From positions 1 to 64,000 of the forward strand of contig CAVYTS010000017.1 of the NCBI GenBank assembly GCA_963771305.1: a stretch of 64,000 nucleotides of DNA. The letters are read 5' to 3'. The stretch's first letter is position 1. Each line of letters starts with the position of its first letter. Shown piece by piece: positions 34,430-43,992 of this stretch. This DNA is from CAJCIT01 sp963771305. GTDB lineage: Bacteria > Acidobacteriota > Terriglobia > Bryobacterales > Bryobacteraceae. The translations under genes and the position numbers were made by a program. The notes beneath the pieces were generated by a model that searched no databases, was not told the DNA's origin, and saw only the letters and a list, made by a program, of their open reading frames with translations.

Positions 34430-35855
34430 CTAGCTGATCGCCATCTTGCGCTGCATCTCCTCGAGCGAAACGCCCTTCGTCTCCGGATAGAAGGCGAAGA
34501 CCACGAAGAACTGCAGCACCATCATCACGGCGAAAAACACAAATGGCATGCCGCCCGACTTTGCCGCCATGATTGGGAAAATGAGCGAGATGAGCCCATT
34601 CATCGCCCAGTGCGACAAACTCCCTAAGCTTTGTCCCTTGGCGCGCACCCGGTTCGGAAAGACCTCGCTGATATAGACCCAGATCACCGCTCCTTGCGAG
34701 AACGCAAACGAAGCGATGTAGCCAATCAACAGCCAGACCAATAAGCCTCTCGTACTTGTGGGTGAAGAAGACGACCGCGACTCCGGCCAGACAAATTGCG
34801 GTGCCCACCGACCCGATAAGCAGCAGAGTTCTGCGCCCTACTTTGTCGATGATCGACATGGCGATCATCGTGAAAAGCAGGTTCGTCGCGCCCACCGCAA
34901 CGGCTTGCAGATCACCGGACACCTTGCTGAACCCTGCTCTCTCAAAGATGAAGTTGAGGTAGTAGAGGATCGCATTGATCCCCGATAACTGGTTAAACAG
35001 CCCAATGGAGACCGCCAGAAAGATCGGGAGTTTGTACTTCGCCGAGAAGAGCGGCTCATCTGCATGGCCATGTTCCAGATCAATCGAAGTGACGATGTCC
35101 TGTAATTCGGTCTCGTAGTCCTCTTCGCCAACCTGCCGCAACACCTCACGTGCTTCGGGAACGCGGCCCTTCTTGACGAGCCAGCGAGGGCTTTCCGGTA
35201 TGCCGAACAGCATCAACAGGAAGAGTGCCGCTGGCGCCGCCGCTACTCCGAACATCCAGCGCCACTCTGCCTCGCCGAAGTTCATGGTTCCTATCACATA
35301 GTTCGAAAAGTAGGCGAGCAGGATCCCGAACACCACATTGAACTGAAACAGGCCGACCAGCCGCCCGCGCCATTTGGTGGGTGCGATCTCCGCTATGTAC
35401 ATGGGGCCGAGAACGGACGAACCGCCGATTCCCAGGCCGCCGATAAACCGGAAGACAACAAGGGCGTCCCAATTCCAGGCGATGGCGCAGCCCACCGCTG
35501 AAATCACATAGAGGATTGCCATCCCACGGAGGCTGAAACGCCGCCCGTAGCGGTCGCCCGGGATCCCGGCCAGCATCGCTCCCAGAATAGTTCCGAAGAG
35601 TGCACTGAATACGGTAAAGCCCAACCAAAAATCTGTCAGCCCATAAACCAGCTTTAGGTCGTGGGTTGTCCCCGCAATGACGGCCGTGTCGAAACCGAAG
35701 AGCAAGCCACCGAGCGCTGCTACGATGCTGCTCCTGATGATGTACCCATTCAGCGCGAAACCACTTTGCTTGTTGTCCACTCGTGGTTGCCCCTTCAACT
35801 TGGAACGAACCTGGATTTGCCCGAAGCATCTTATTGTGTACTGTCGCGTCTGCAA
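34430..35855 (-). pseudogene. MFS sugar transporter (SP family), frameshifted
   Basis: A sugar:proton symporter of the GalP/XylE type: GGLLFGFDTAVIAG in helix 1, DRYGRRF between helices 2 and 3, PESPRWLVKKGR after helix 6 and the NQLSGINAILYYLNFIFE helix 7 signature. Near 34,740 an extra T (CTTATTGG where CTTATGG would keep the frame) shifts the reading. The last helices (MVWLLIGYIASFAFSQGAVIWVYISEVFPNRVRAKG, ending in a PETKG box) are in the other frame, 34430-34741. The listed start at 35855 may be too early: a GTG near 35,783 gives a more usual N-terminus. One base removed would give a full protein of about 470 residues, so it could be a sequencing slip. Confidence 0.85.
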
Positions 35856-36295
35856 TGTCCAACCCGAAACAAGCCCGCGCCGATACTAAGACATTGCCGC
35901 GTTCACGCCAGTGCCCGGTTGCGGAAGCACGAGACTGCTCTCAAGCCGTTCGATAGTGATTCCTGAGACAGTACCGCGGGCGAGCAAGCGGACGGCGCCC
36001 TGCGTGGCGCAGGCTATCAAGCCTGCCGAGCCGAGAGCCATCTCGGCTTTGCTTTCACACAGACTCGTGAGCAGCCAAATGTATCGCCGCGCCGCAGCGG
36101 GGAAGGCCCCAAACGCACGGAACGCCCGGCGCCTCTCGGAGGTGATGCGCCGGGCTTGGACACCAGACATGGCAGACTACAGGCGTCTGCGTAACTGTAT
36201 TACACTCAGCCCCAACGTTGTGTTAGATATCTTGCTGTTTACGTAATTTGACAATCTGCCTGAGTACCAACGGCTGAGCCCTCGCTTGTCACCCG
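35856..36295. other. Gene-poor stretch of 440 bases
   Basis: Frames are open on both strands (36170 to 35886 minus, 35911 to 36246 plus) but the translations have no recognisable domain. The plus-strand phrase MYRRAAAGKAPNARNARRLSE is Ala/Arg-rich and the DNA contains a GCGCCTCTCGGAGGTGATGCGC-like near-palindrome, so it may be a dispersed repeat or a gene remnant. Confidence 0.3.
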
Positions 36296-36661
36296 CTATT
36301 TCGGTCTCGTCGCCTTGTACGAGCCGCTGTAAGAGGAGAACTCCCAGTCGCCGGTCAGCCCATCGTTCTCGAGTTTTCCGGTGATCTTCATGGTTGAGGT
36401 CTCACCAGCCTCTTCCGATGTCATGGAGAACGCCAGGTCGAGCTTGCCTTCCGCATAAGTGCCGGTAACGTCGGTGGTCCCCCATTTTCCGGTTACTTTG
36501 CCACCGTCAACGACAAAATCAGCATCCACTTCCCGGTCGCCTCCGGGCGTGTCGAGTACGAAGTGCCATTTGCCGGCAACGTCCGGATCTGCAGCGACAG
36601 CGGTTTGCAGACCCACCGTCAGACATAACGCCACAAAGGCGAAAGCGATCATATTCCTCAT
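36296..36661 (-). CDS. Small secreted beta-rich protein of unknown function
   Basis: A 121-residue protein from the ATG at 36661 (an earlier start at 36694 adds nine residues before a clear signal). Signal MRNMIAFAFVALCLTVGLQTAVAA, then a mature part of about 97 residues with repeated short strands: WHFVLDTPGG, DADFVVDGGKVTGKWG, GTYAEGKLDLAFSM, MKITGKLENDGLTGDWEF. The pattern resembles small lipocalin-like or calycin-type beta barrels found as secreted proteins in this phylum. No ligand residues are evident. It stands alone, convergent with nothing nearby, and probably has its own promoter. Confidence 0.6.
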   Translation of the reverse strand: MRNMIAFAFVALCLTVGLQTAVAADPDVAGKWHFVLDTPGGDREVDADFVVDGGKVTGKWGTTDVTGTYAEGKLDLAFSMTSEEAGETSTMKITGKLENDGLTGDWEFSSYSGSYKATRPK

Positions 36662-36713
36662 TCGATTGATCCTCGTTCTTACAGAGTACAGCAAGGCACT
36701 GCGAGCTCAATCC

Positions 36714-37565
36714 TCATGTTCGTTCCTGCCCCAACTCGCGCCGCAGGAAACGAACGCCATCCCAAGCGATGGCTTCTGGCGACGAGGCCAAGTCGCGCCA
36801 GATAGCGGCCGCACCCGAGATTTCCGGGATCGAGAAGCCAAAGCTCTCAATGGTGACCCACTGGTTGTAACCCATCGCCTTCAGTTGGCTGAGCGTGCTG
36901 GCCCATTCCACGTGCCCTGACCCCGGCGTGCCGCGATCATTCTCGCAGGCGTGAAAATGGCGCAGATGTTTGCCCGTGGAGTGCAGCGCTGCGGCGATGT
37001 CCTTTTCCTCGATATTGGCGTGAAACGTGTCGAACAGGATGCCAACGTTCGGGTGGTTGATCTCCTCGCACAGCTGCACGGCATCCGCCGCCGTGTTCAG
37101 GAAGTAGGTCTCAAAGCGGTTGAGCGGTTCGATGGCGATTGTCACTCCGTAGGAAGTGAGTGTGTCGCCAATCTGTTGGTAGCCTTCGACGGCCCATCGC
37201 CACTCATCCGACGTGCGGCGTCGACCCGGCAATAGCCCGACCGGTGAGTACAGCGGCCCGGCAATGAGCTTGCTGCCGGCCTCCGCAGCCGCTTTGACGC
37301 AGTCCGAAAAATGCGTCAGGGTCTGCTGCCGGACCTCCGCCCGGTCGCTGATCAGGCTAAACGGGGCAGGGAAGACCGAGCAGAAATTGCATTCGAGCTG
37401 ATTCGCCGCCATTGCACTGCGGACAATCGACGGATGGATTTTGTCGGCGCCAAACAGGGGAATTTCGACTCCATCGAACCCCTTTTCTCGAATCGTGGGG
37501 AGCAGCTCGATTTCAGCGGCTCCGAACCCCGCCGACCAGATAAATGTGTTGACCCCGAATTTCAT
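36714..37565 (-). CDS. Sugar phosphate isomerase/epimerase-type TIM-barrel protein
   Basis: A 283-residue cytoplasmic protein of the xylose-isomerase-like TIM barrel group. Visible landmarks: MKFGVNTFIWSAGF, GFDGVEIPLFGADK, VTIAIEPLNRFETYFLNTAADAVQL with the metal-binding Glu, VGILFDTFHANIEEKDI with the Asp and His, HFHACENDRGTPGSGHVEW, and WVTIESF. These place all the metal ligands of the D-tagatose/D-psicose 3-epimerase subgroup. The reaction is likely ketose C3 epimerisation, but relatives include other sugar isomerases. It is followed by the M56 gene on the same strand after a 74-base gap. It is one of two such proteins in the window. Confidence 0.8.
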   Translation of the reverse strand: MKFGVNTFIWSAGFGAAEIELLPTIREKGFDGVEIPLFGADKIHPSIVRSAMAANQLECNFCSVFPAPFSLISDRAEVRQQTLTHFSDCVKAAAEAGSKLIAGPLYSPVGLLPGRRRTSDEWRWAVEGYQQIGDTLTSYGVTIAIEPLNRFETYFLNTAADAVQLCEEINHPNVGILFDTFHANIEEKDIAAALHSTGKHLRHFHACENDRGTPGSGHVEWASTLSQLKAMGYNQWVTIESFGFSIPEISGAAAIWRDLASSPEAIAWDGVRFLRRELGQERT

Positions 37566-37639
37566 CGCGCCATCCTTTCCCGCCAGCGGCCGAAATGGGT
37601 CCGCTACGTAGGTACTATATACGGCGCGAGCCGGAGGAT

Positions 37640-39401
37640 CTAGTCGACCGGTTTCGCCTTACCGTCACGAACCGCCTGATCGATGAGATTCTTGAGTTTC
37701 TTCGTGGCTTCCTCGGCAAGCTTTGCTTGCTGCTCGCCGAGTTTGCCTTGCACTTCACCCAGCTTGCCCTGCTCGTCTCCCAGCTTCCCTTGCTTTTCGC
37801 CAAGCTCGCCTTGCACTTCGCCCAGGTTGCCCTCGGCTGTGCCGAGCTGCTCTTGCATTGCTGACAGTTTTTCCTGAATGGCGTTCAAGTCGTCTTGCTG
37901 GACGCGTTGGTTCTTGAGACTTCTCATGCGAGTGCGCATCGCGTCGATCTGGGCTTCGAGCGCCGCCAGCCTTCTCTCCATCTCAGGTGCGGGGATCGAA
38001 GCCTCCGCTTGCTCGCGGCCTAGGTTCGCCTGTAGTTCGCCCAACTTGGCTTGTTGTTCTCCAAGGCTCGCCTGCTGCCGACCCAGTTCTTCCTCCGGTC
38101 CGAACAGATCCTTTGCCCGCCCCACTAACCCCGAATCGGAAATTATGTAGGACTTTCCGTTTCTCCTAAACCAGATGTAGTCGCCGTGAATCTTGCTTTG
38201 GTAGCGTCTTATGCGGTCCGCATCATCGCTTGATCCATTCATGATGGTGAGTTGGCCGCCGGTGACGATGGCATACGACTCGCCCTGAGCCATCCGAAAA
38301 CCAAGACCAGTTGGTCTCGGCCATCTCGGGCTGCGTGGGCGCTGGAGCCGGTTCCGGCGGTGCCGGAGGGCCTGCGGCTCTCGGAGCGAGTGCCGGCGGA
38401 ACCGGCGCAACGGCAGGAGGTGGAGCGACCGGTGCGCTTTGGAACGCCACCACGGGTTCTGCGCCGCTCGTTGAAAGCGTCAAACCGGCCGTAACGGCGA
38501 CGAGCGGCAACAACCCTGCGGCTAGCGCCAAGCCCCGCTTCCAAGTGAAAACAGCCCCGAGATCGACTTCACTGAGAATCCGCTCAATTCGCCGGCCAAT
38601 GTTGCCTGAGCGGGCCATCGCCACGCCAGCCAAGTGGCGATCGGAGTTCCTCGCGAATTCGAGTAGTAACTCGGCATACGACGGCCGGTCTTCTGCTTGC
38701 TGCAAGCCCGCCTCATCGCTGATCGTTTCGCTCAAATCGGAGAGCTCGCGCTGCAACCACCAGCTAAGCGGGCTGAACCAGAAAAGCGCAGTATGCAGAC
38801 CAGCAACGATCTGAATGTAGAAATCGCGTGCGTTTACGTGGCATCGTTCATGCGCGATTACCGTGCGTAGCCGCTTCTCATCCCACTCCCTTGCCGCGGT
38901 CGGCAACAAAATGCCCGACCCTACTGCGACCGGCATCTTGATCTCCGCCGAGAGGCGAATTCGTGCTCCTATCGCCCAGTCGGCCGGAACGGGTTTCGCC
39001 CGCAGCCACAAGCGCAAAGCCAGCAATGCGCCGATCATTAGCCGTAGCGCCAGCAAGACGGCCACGGTCACATAGACTGTCATCGCCCTGCCGATCACTG
39101 CGGCTTTCCAATCGAGCTGCGGCGCGCGGCCGGGTGGCACGGAGACGGGCGCCAGCAGCCGGACGACGCGGTGGGGAACTGCTCGAACGGCGAGTGTCAC
39201 CTCGCGGCTAGCCATCGGCGGGGAAACTTTCAGGGTTTGCCATTGCATGATCAAGGGCATCAGCATCGCCGCCAACAGCACCGCCAGCCAAACTACTTTG
39301 CGGGTACGCGCGCCTTGGACTCCCAGAATCCGCAATCCAGCCCAGATCGCTGCGCCCAATACGAATGAGCGGCATGCAGCTTCGATCATCGTTGCCAACA
39401 T
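37640..39401 (-). pseudogene. M56 (BlaR1-type) membrane peptidase with coiled-coil tail, frameshifted
   Basis: A polytopic membrane protein with the M56 zinc motif VIAHERCHVNARD (HExxH) and helices before it. A Pro/Ala-rich linker follows. An extra C near 38,285 (GGCTCAGGGCGAGTCG) shifts the frame: the linker reads DGSG and the domain continues in the other frame as ESYAIVTGGQLTIMNGSSDDADRIRRYQSKIHGDYIWF. After that a long tail repeats LGEQQAKLGEL-type heptads over about 180 residues, a strong coiled coil. M56 partners of BlaI repressors sense a signal and cleave the repressor. The tail is unusual for the family. One base less gives a full protein of about 590 residues. Confidence 0.8.
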
Positions 39402-39796
39402 TACTTGTCGCCTCCCTTGGCCTTCGCAATTCTCGCGGCCAGAACTTGCAGTTCCTTCCGGTCCACGACCTTTGTATCCACCAGCCCTACCAGCAGATCC
39501 TCAACCGACCCCTCGCAGAACCAGTCGACAATACGTTTGACGGCGCGCGCCGCCACCAGTTGGCGCGTTTCAGCCGGCCTGTACAGAAATGTGCGGCTTT
39601 CAACCGCGTGCGCCACGTATCCCTTTTCTTCCAAACGGCGCAGCACCGTTCGAACCGTGGAGTCCCTGAGCGGACGATCCAAGGCTTCGCGGACGCCGTC
39701 GGCCGTGATCTCCTCGTGTTGCCAGACGAGTTGCAGCACCTCGCGCTCCAGGTCGCCAAGGTCGGCCGGATCGTGACTCTGAGTAGCGTTACGCAT
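39401..39796 (-). CDS. blaI: BlaI/MecI-family transcriptional repressor
   Basis: A 131-residue repressor from the ATG at 39796 (an upstream frame start at 39838 lies in the operator). The winged helix-turn-helix is clear: LGDLEREVLQLVWQHEEITADGVREAL, DSTVRTVLRRLEEKGYVAHAVESRTFLYRP, and the dimerisation tail RKELQVLAARIAKAKGGDK. BlaI-type repressors are cleaved when their M56 sensor is activated. The stop overlaps the M56 start by 3 bases. This pair would control its own promoter through the palindrome just upstream. Confidence 0.93.
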   Translation of the reverse strand: MRNATQSHDPADLGDLEREVLQLVWQHEEITADGVREALDRPLRDSTVRTVLRRLEEKGYVAHAVESRTFLYRPAETRQLVAARAVKRIVDWFCEGSVEDLLVGLVDTKVVDRKELQVLAARIAKAKGGDK

Positions 39797-39800
39797 GGTA

Positions 39801-39817
39801 GTGTTACTATACGTAAC
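39801..39817. promoter_or_regulatory. Palindromic operator upstream of blaI
   Basis: TGTTAC-TATAC-GTAACA, a perfect 6-bp inverted repeat with a 5-base centre, lies 5 bases ahead of the blaI ATG. BlaI-family repressors bind short inverted repeats with TAC/GTA half sites, so this is a strong candidate autoregulatory site. Confidence 0.7.
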
Positions 39818-39943
39818 ATATACCGCCCGGGACTGCAAGAGTTCTTTCTAAAACCTCTTCATCACGAGCACCGATTTTGATATGAGTGCCGGAGTGCTCC
39901 GCGAAATGATGACAACGGGCGTGTCACCCAACGCGCACCCCAA

Positions 39944-40001
39944 GTAATCGAAGTGGGGCGGGTCCCCAGACCCGCGCCGGGCGCCCACGCCCGGCTCCCC
40001 G
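39944..40001. repeat. 58-bp dispersed hairpin repeat, copy 1
   Basis: GTAATCGAAGTGGGGCGGGTCCCC and two GC-rich hairpins. The same 58 bases are at 56476-56533 with four mismatches. The element folds as a GGGTCCCCAGACCC hairpin and a GCCGGGCGCCCACGCCCGGC hairpin. This is a REP-like intergenic repeat. Confidence 0.85.
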
Positions 40002-40028
40002 TAAGTCATCTTACTTTCCAGCCGATGG

Positions 40029-40060
40029 TTTCAGAGCAACCGCGCGCGTCAGCAAGCGGA
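40029..40060. repeat. 32-bp dispersed repeat, copy 1
   Basis: TTTCAGAGCAACCGC, then CGT-AGC-AGCGGA. It matches 49636-49667 with five differences, and a shorter piece (CAGAGCCGCGAGCGTTAG) is at 48041-48058. These are short interspersed repeats typical of genomes of this kind. Confidence 0.6.
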
Positions 40061-40072
40061 GGTTCGCGGAGG

Positions 40073-41502
40073 CTACTTTACCCGCTCAGCGAATGAGAAC
40101 ACCGGATCAATATCGATCGGGACGCCCTTAACACGGTCGAGCGATTCCTTCAGACTCGCCGGCATCTTGCCCTATTTCGCAAACCAGGCCTCATTGCGCA
40201 GTCGATCTCCACTGGCTTCGATGGTAAGCAGTTCCTTAGCTATAGCTAGTGATCGGATCGCATCCGGCATCTTCGCGATAACCACCTCGTATCGCCCATT
40301 TGGCAGGCGCGACACCGCTCCCTGTTCGGCGGGCTTCGTTGATCGGGCGCTTGCCCTGTGGTGTCCTCGCAAACGACGGCCCCAGACCATGACAGATCTC
40401 GTGCATCATCACGGCCGCCAAATAGCCTTCGCCCGAGGCAAGTGCGGCTTGATCCCGGCGCATCACTTGCTTCGCAACCGGCAGCACAACATAGTCGGTC
40501 CGCGCATCCTGGACGTGGAACCCTTCGCCTCGTGACTGCGCGGATCTTTTGGCAGGTTGTCAGCCACTACCTGGTAACCGTGCCGGAGGTCGGCGGCGCG
40601 GAACGGCGAACCGGTCGCTTCCATTGGTGTGGCTAGCCCATGTTTCGACGGCCGGTCTTCGGCGGCCAGCGGCAAGGCGTCTTGAATCTCGGCGACATAA
40701 CGCTGGAAAAGCTCCAGTTTCTGGCTGGCGGCATCGTTCCGAATCAGGATCGCTGCGCCATAGGTTGCCTTCATGCCAAGCAACTCGTCGTCATCCGTCT
40801 CGTATGGCGCAAATACGATGTCGATCCGCGGGCTCTTCAGGTTCAGCCAGGCAATATCGCTCGGGTAGTAATCGTCGCTCAGCAAAGCATCGGCGCGCTT
40901 CCGCAGGAAGTCGGCGAAGGCTGCGTCGTTGCTCAAAGCCGCCGCGCGACGAAGCGCGTCCGCCGCCGGCTTCAGGAATTCAGCAAAGGCAATGTGATAC
41001 TGAATCGCTTTCAGCTTATCTCCGTCCCGCCGGATGAGAGTCGTCGGTGAGTACAACTCCTCTTTTTCATCGGGGTGCTGTTTAACGTAGGCCTCAATCT
41101 CATTGCGCGTGAGATCGACCGGATAAAAAGCGCGACCCGGCGGAATCGGTTGAGTGCCGACAAATGGCGCATTCCCCTCGAACAAGTCATAACGGCTGCC
41201 ATTCACAAACAGGTAATGCGCCAGCCGGCCGGCCTCGGTATTCTTGGCAAGCATTCCATTCTGCGTCAACTCTTTGTAAAGCGTGAGCGCTGGTGGGTCA
41301 ATCTGGCGCCAATAGATGTCTCCCAGCAGCCGCGAGGCTTCCACCAGTTCGCCCACCTCCTTTACCTCCTCCTTGCTGAGCCCGTTTGTTGAAAGGTCAT
41401 CTGGACGGGCGTGAGGCGTGCTAATCGTTGCTCCAGGTTCGATGCCACATGGAGTTTCGAAAGATCAACGGAGTTCTCCGCCCCTATCCAGTAACTTCCC
41501 AT
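40073..41502 (-). pseudogene. M49 dipeptidyl-peptidase III-like zinc peptidase, broken
   Basis: Segments in several frames on the minus strand: an N-terminus MGSYWIGAENSVDLSKLHVASN near 41,440-41,500, a frame change near 41,400, a long block (40463-41356) with RLAHYLFVNGSRYDLFEGNAPFVG and SPRIDIVFAPYETDDDELLG, then a change of frame at about 40,480 to VMMHEICHGLGPSFAR, which has the zinc HExxH (HEICH) of this group, and a last change to YEVVIAKMPDAIRSL and GKMPASLKESLDRVKG. Family members remove dipeptides from oligopeptides. Three or more frameshifts make it a pseudogene unless the sequence is faulty. Confidence 0.8.
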
Positions 41503-42168
41503 CGCCGCGGTAAATACTACATAGGCTCAGAACTCCTATAGCAGGGGATCGGTAGATGGGGTGGTCTTGTTAACGTCGAGGAGTCGGAAGGCGAGGATTG
41601 ACCAGTACGCGCTCGGTCCCCTGGTCGCCACACGGGCGACCGGCGAGGGGCCCGTTGAGAAAGATGCTGCGTTGATCGTCCGCATCCACCACCTCAAGAC
41701 GCGGGAACTGAGGAGTGAAATCGAAGAGGCCGGGAGCGGAAGCAGACATGAACAGGTATAGCCGGCTGGATGGAAATTAGCAATCATTATTTAACAGTCG
41801 GTATTCGCTCAACTCTCCGCCAATGTGAGCTTTTCAAAAGCACGTCACCCTACTATCGGAGTTCTGAGGCTAAGGTTCGATATCTCATCGCTGTTCGCAT
41901 GCGAGTCGCTTCACCGGATGGTAACGTAACTCTTTTCTTCTCCCCCAATGTTCGCGAGCCGAGTGGTGTCATGCGTTGCCGCAAGGTTCGCGTGATTATC
42001 CTGCCGGATAGCACCGACACCCCGACGGCGGTTTCATCTGTGACGCGCACTACGCTGGATGGCGAAGCTTTGGCGGTAGGAATCGGAGTTGACCGCTGGT
42101 CATCCACCTGCTCCGATGTTGACTGTTACTTTTTCGGGTTTTCCCCAAGTAACGGAGGATTTCAAAAG
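41503..42168. other. Gene-poor stretch before the sedolisin gene
   Basis: About 660 bases. Open frames here, including 41770 onward that run into the sedolisin, show no domain. The reverse frame at 41536-41787 includes RVLRWWMRTINAASF and SILAFRLLDVNKTTPSTD but lacks a family match that I know. The final 20 bases contain GGAGGA at 42154-42159, the ribosome-binding site for the sedolisin. Confidence 0.35.
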
Positions 42169-43785
42169 ATGCCTAATAGCAACCCCCAAGCATTGACCGG
42201 CAGTGAGCGGAAGCCACTATCCGGAGCGAAGTTAGTCAAACCGGTGGCCGACAACGAGGTGATCCGCGTCACTATCGTGCTGAACCGCCGCACCGCATCC
42301 GAACCCGTCAGGATGGCCGCGTGGAACGACCACCACCGCCGCACCAGTGAACAGTTCGGAGCCATTCATGGCGCTGACCACAAAGACTTCCTGGCGATTG
42401 AGAAATTCGCGCACGATAACGGTCTGACCGTGGTCGAACGGCACGATGCCAGCCGCCGCCTCGTACTCGTAGGGCCCGCATCTGCGATGCAGAAAGCCTT
42501 CGGCACGCAACTCGGGCATTATGAAGTCCCGGGCGGTATTCAGTATCGCGGCCGAACGGGATCCATCAGCCTGCCGGCCGAGATTAGCAGCTCGGTGATG
42601 GCGGTGCTCGGGCTCGATAGTCGCCCTGTGGCTAAGCCTCATTTTCGCCGCTCCTCGAAGCCTCGTTCGAACGCCGCGGGCCCGCCGAGTGGCACGTTCA
42701 CCCCGCCGCAGCTGGGGCAGTTGTATAACTTTCCGGCGAACCTCACCGGCGCCGGCCAGACCATCGCCATCATTGAATTGGGTGGCGGCTACGTGCCCGC
42801 CGACTTGGCTACCTATTTCGGAGGCCTCCAGATTACGCCGCCTTCAGTTACGGCCGTTTCTGTCGACAATGGTGCCAACACGCCAGGCTCCGACGCCGAT
42901 GGCGAAGTAATGCTCGACATCGAAGTAGCCGGGGCAGTCGCGTCCGGCGCTCAAATCGCTGTCTACTTCGCACCCAACACCGACCAGGGCTTCCACGACG
43001 CGATCGCTCAGGCGGTGCACGACACCACTCGGAAGCCGTCCATTGTGTCAATCAGTTGGGGCGGCCCGGAAGATAGTTGGACCCAGCAGGCGCGAGACGC
43101 CATGAACGCAGCCATACAGGATGCCGGCGCGCTCGGCGTTACGGTGACGGTTGCCGCCGGCGATGACGGCTCGACCGATGGCGTAAACGACGGCTCGGAC
43201 CACGTCGATTTCCCGGCGTCGAGTCCCTTCTGTCTGGCATGCGGCGGAACCGCGCTACAGGCCGCAAATGGCCAAATCACCAGCGAACAGGTCTGGAATG
43301 AGTTGGCCAACAAGGAAGGGGCCACCGGCGGGGGTGTCAGCACGATCTTCCCCTTACCGGCCTACCAGCAAAACGCAAATGTCCCGCCGCAATTTAACAA
43401 CGGCTTCGTTGGCCGGGGCGTGCCGGACGTGGCTGGGGACGCAGATCCCGTCACCGGCTACCAGGTTCTTGTCGACGGACAAAACACTGTCATCGGCGGG
43501 ACCAGTGCCGTGGCTCCGTTGTGGGCCGGGCTCGTTGCTCTATTGAATCAGCAATTGGGCCAGCCGGTCGGTTTCTTGAACACGGTTCTCTATCAGATCG
43601 GGGAGTCCGCGTTCAACGATATTACCCAAGGCAATAACGGCGACTACTCCGCCGGCCCGGGGTGGGATCCGTGCACCGGGCTGGGTTCGCCTAATGGCAC
43701 TGCACTCTTGCAGGCGTTGCAGGCGGCTGGCACAACCACAACCACGGCGACGCCACCGGCGGTCCCGGCTCTCCAAAGCCGTTAG
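42169..43785 (+). CDS. Sedolisin (S53) pro-peptidase
   Basis: A 538-residue protein from the ATG at 42169, which has GGAGGA 10 bases upstream. The longer frame from 41770 has no signal and no match. Residues 20-150 are the kumamolisin-type propeptide (RVTIVLNRR, FAHDNGLTVVERHDASRRLVLVGPASAMQKAFGTQLGHY). The catalytic domain then has DGEVMLDIEVAGAVASG (Glu and Asp four residues apart), SISWGGPEDSW, AAGDDGSTDG with the oxyanion Asp, and GGTSAVAPLWAGLVALLNQ with the nucleophile Ser. These acid-active Ser-Glu-Asp peptidases are secreted and self-activated. No signal peptide is clear, so export may be by another route. Confidence 0.92.
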   Translation: MPNSNPQALTGSERKPLSGAKLVKPVADNEVIRVTIVLNRRTASEPVRMAAWNDHHRRTSEQFGAIHGADHKDFLAIEKFAHDNGLTVVERHDASRRLVLVGPASAMQKAFGTQLGHYEVPGGIQYRGRTGSISLPAEISSSVMAVLGLDSRPVAKPHFRRSSKPRSNAAGPPSGTFTPPQLGQLYNFPANLTGAGQTIAIIELGGGYVPADLATYFGGLQITPPSVTAVSVDNGANTPGSDADGEVMLDIEVAGAVASGAQIAVYFAPNTDQGFHDAIAQAVHDTTRKPSIVSISWGGPEDSWTQQARDAMNAAIQDAGALGVTVTVAAGDDGSTDGVNDGSDHVDFPASSPFCLACGGTALQAANGQITSEQVWNELANKEGATGGGVSTIFPLPAYQQNANVPPQFNNGFVGRGVPDVAGDADPVTGYQVLVDGQNTVIGGTSAVAPLWAGLVALLNQQLGQPVGFLNTVLYQIGESAFNDITQGNNGDYSAGPGWDPCTGLGSPNGTALLQALQAAGTTTTTATPPAVPALQSR

Positions 43786-43992
43786 ACCCGCTCCGGCTAT
43801 CAAACCCGGGCTCGTGGCGGACAACTTCGTTCGCCCCGAGCCCGCTTCCGTTTCTCAGATCCCCCTTCTGCCCGCCCCGAACCAGAGGTGGTGGATATCC
43901 ACCACCTGGCGATCCATAACGGCATCTAACTCATTCAATTGATTGGGACTCCATTTGGCCAGCCCCGTGCTTCAACCGAGCTGACGTGACCT

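Larger units (their letters stand above)
39838..40072. other. Intergenic dispersed-repeat region
   Basis: No gene is seen between the blaI operator and the M49 pseudogene. The stretch 39838-39915 resembles the left flank of the IS110 element at 48057-48130, sharing TGAGYGCCGGAGTGC and AATGATGA. It is followed by a GC-rich hairpin pair at 39944-40001 and a TTTCAGAGCAACCGC-type repeat at 40029-40060. Confidence 0.5.

Noticed and set aside
34281..34740. Continuous 524-residue MFS frame to 34281
   Set aside because: Its last 150 residues are out of frame; the true C-terminus with the PETKG box is in the frame 34430-34741.
35911..36246. 111-residue plus-strand frame
   Set aside because: Ala/Arg-rich with no match, overlapping an equally open frame on the other strand; probably repeat or relict DNA.
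38311..38814. Large plus-strand frame opposite the M56 gene
   Set aside because: It mirrors the Pro/Ala-rich linker of M56 and has no signal or domain.
41770..42168. N-terminal 133-residue extension of the sedolisin
   Set aside because: It has no similarity to propeptides and the ATG at 42169 has a good ribosome-binding site.
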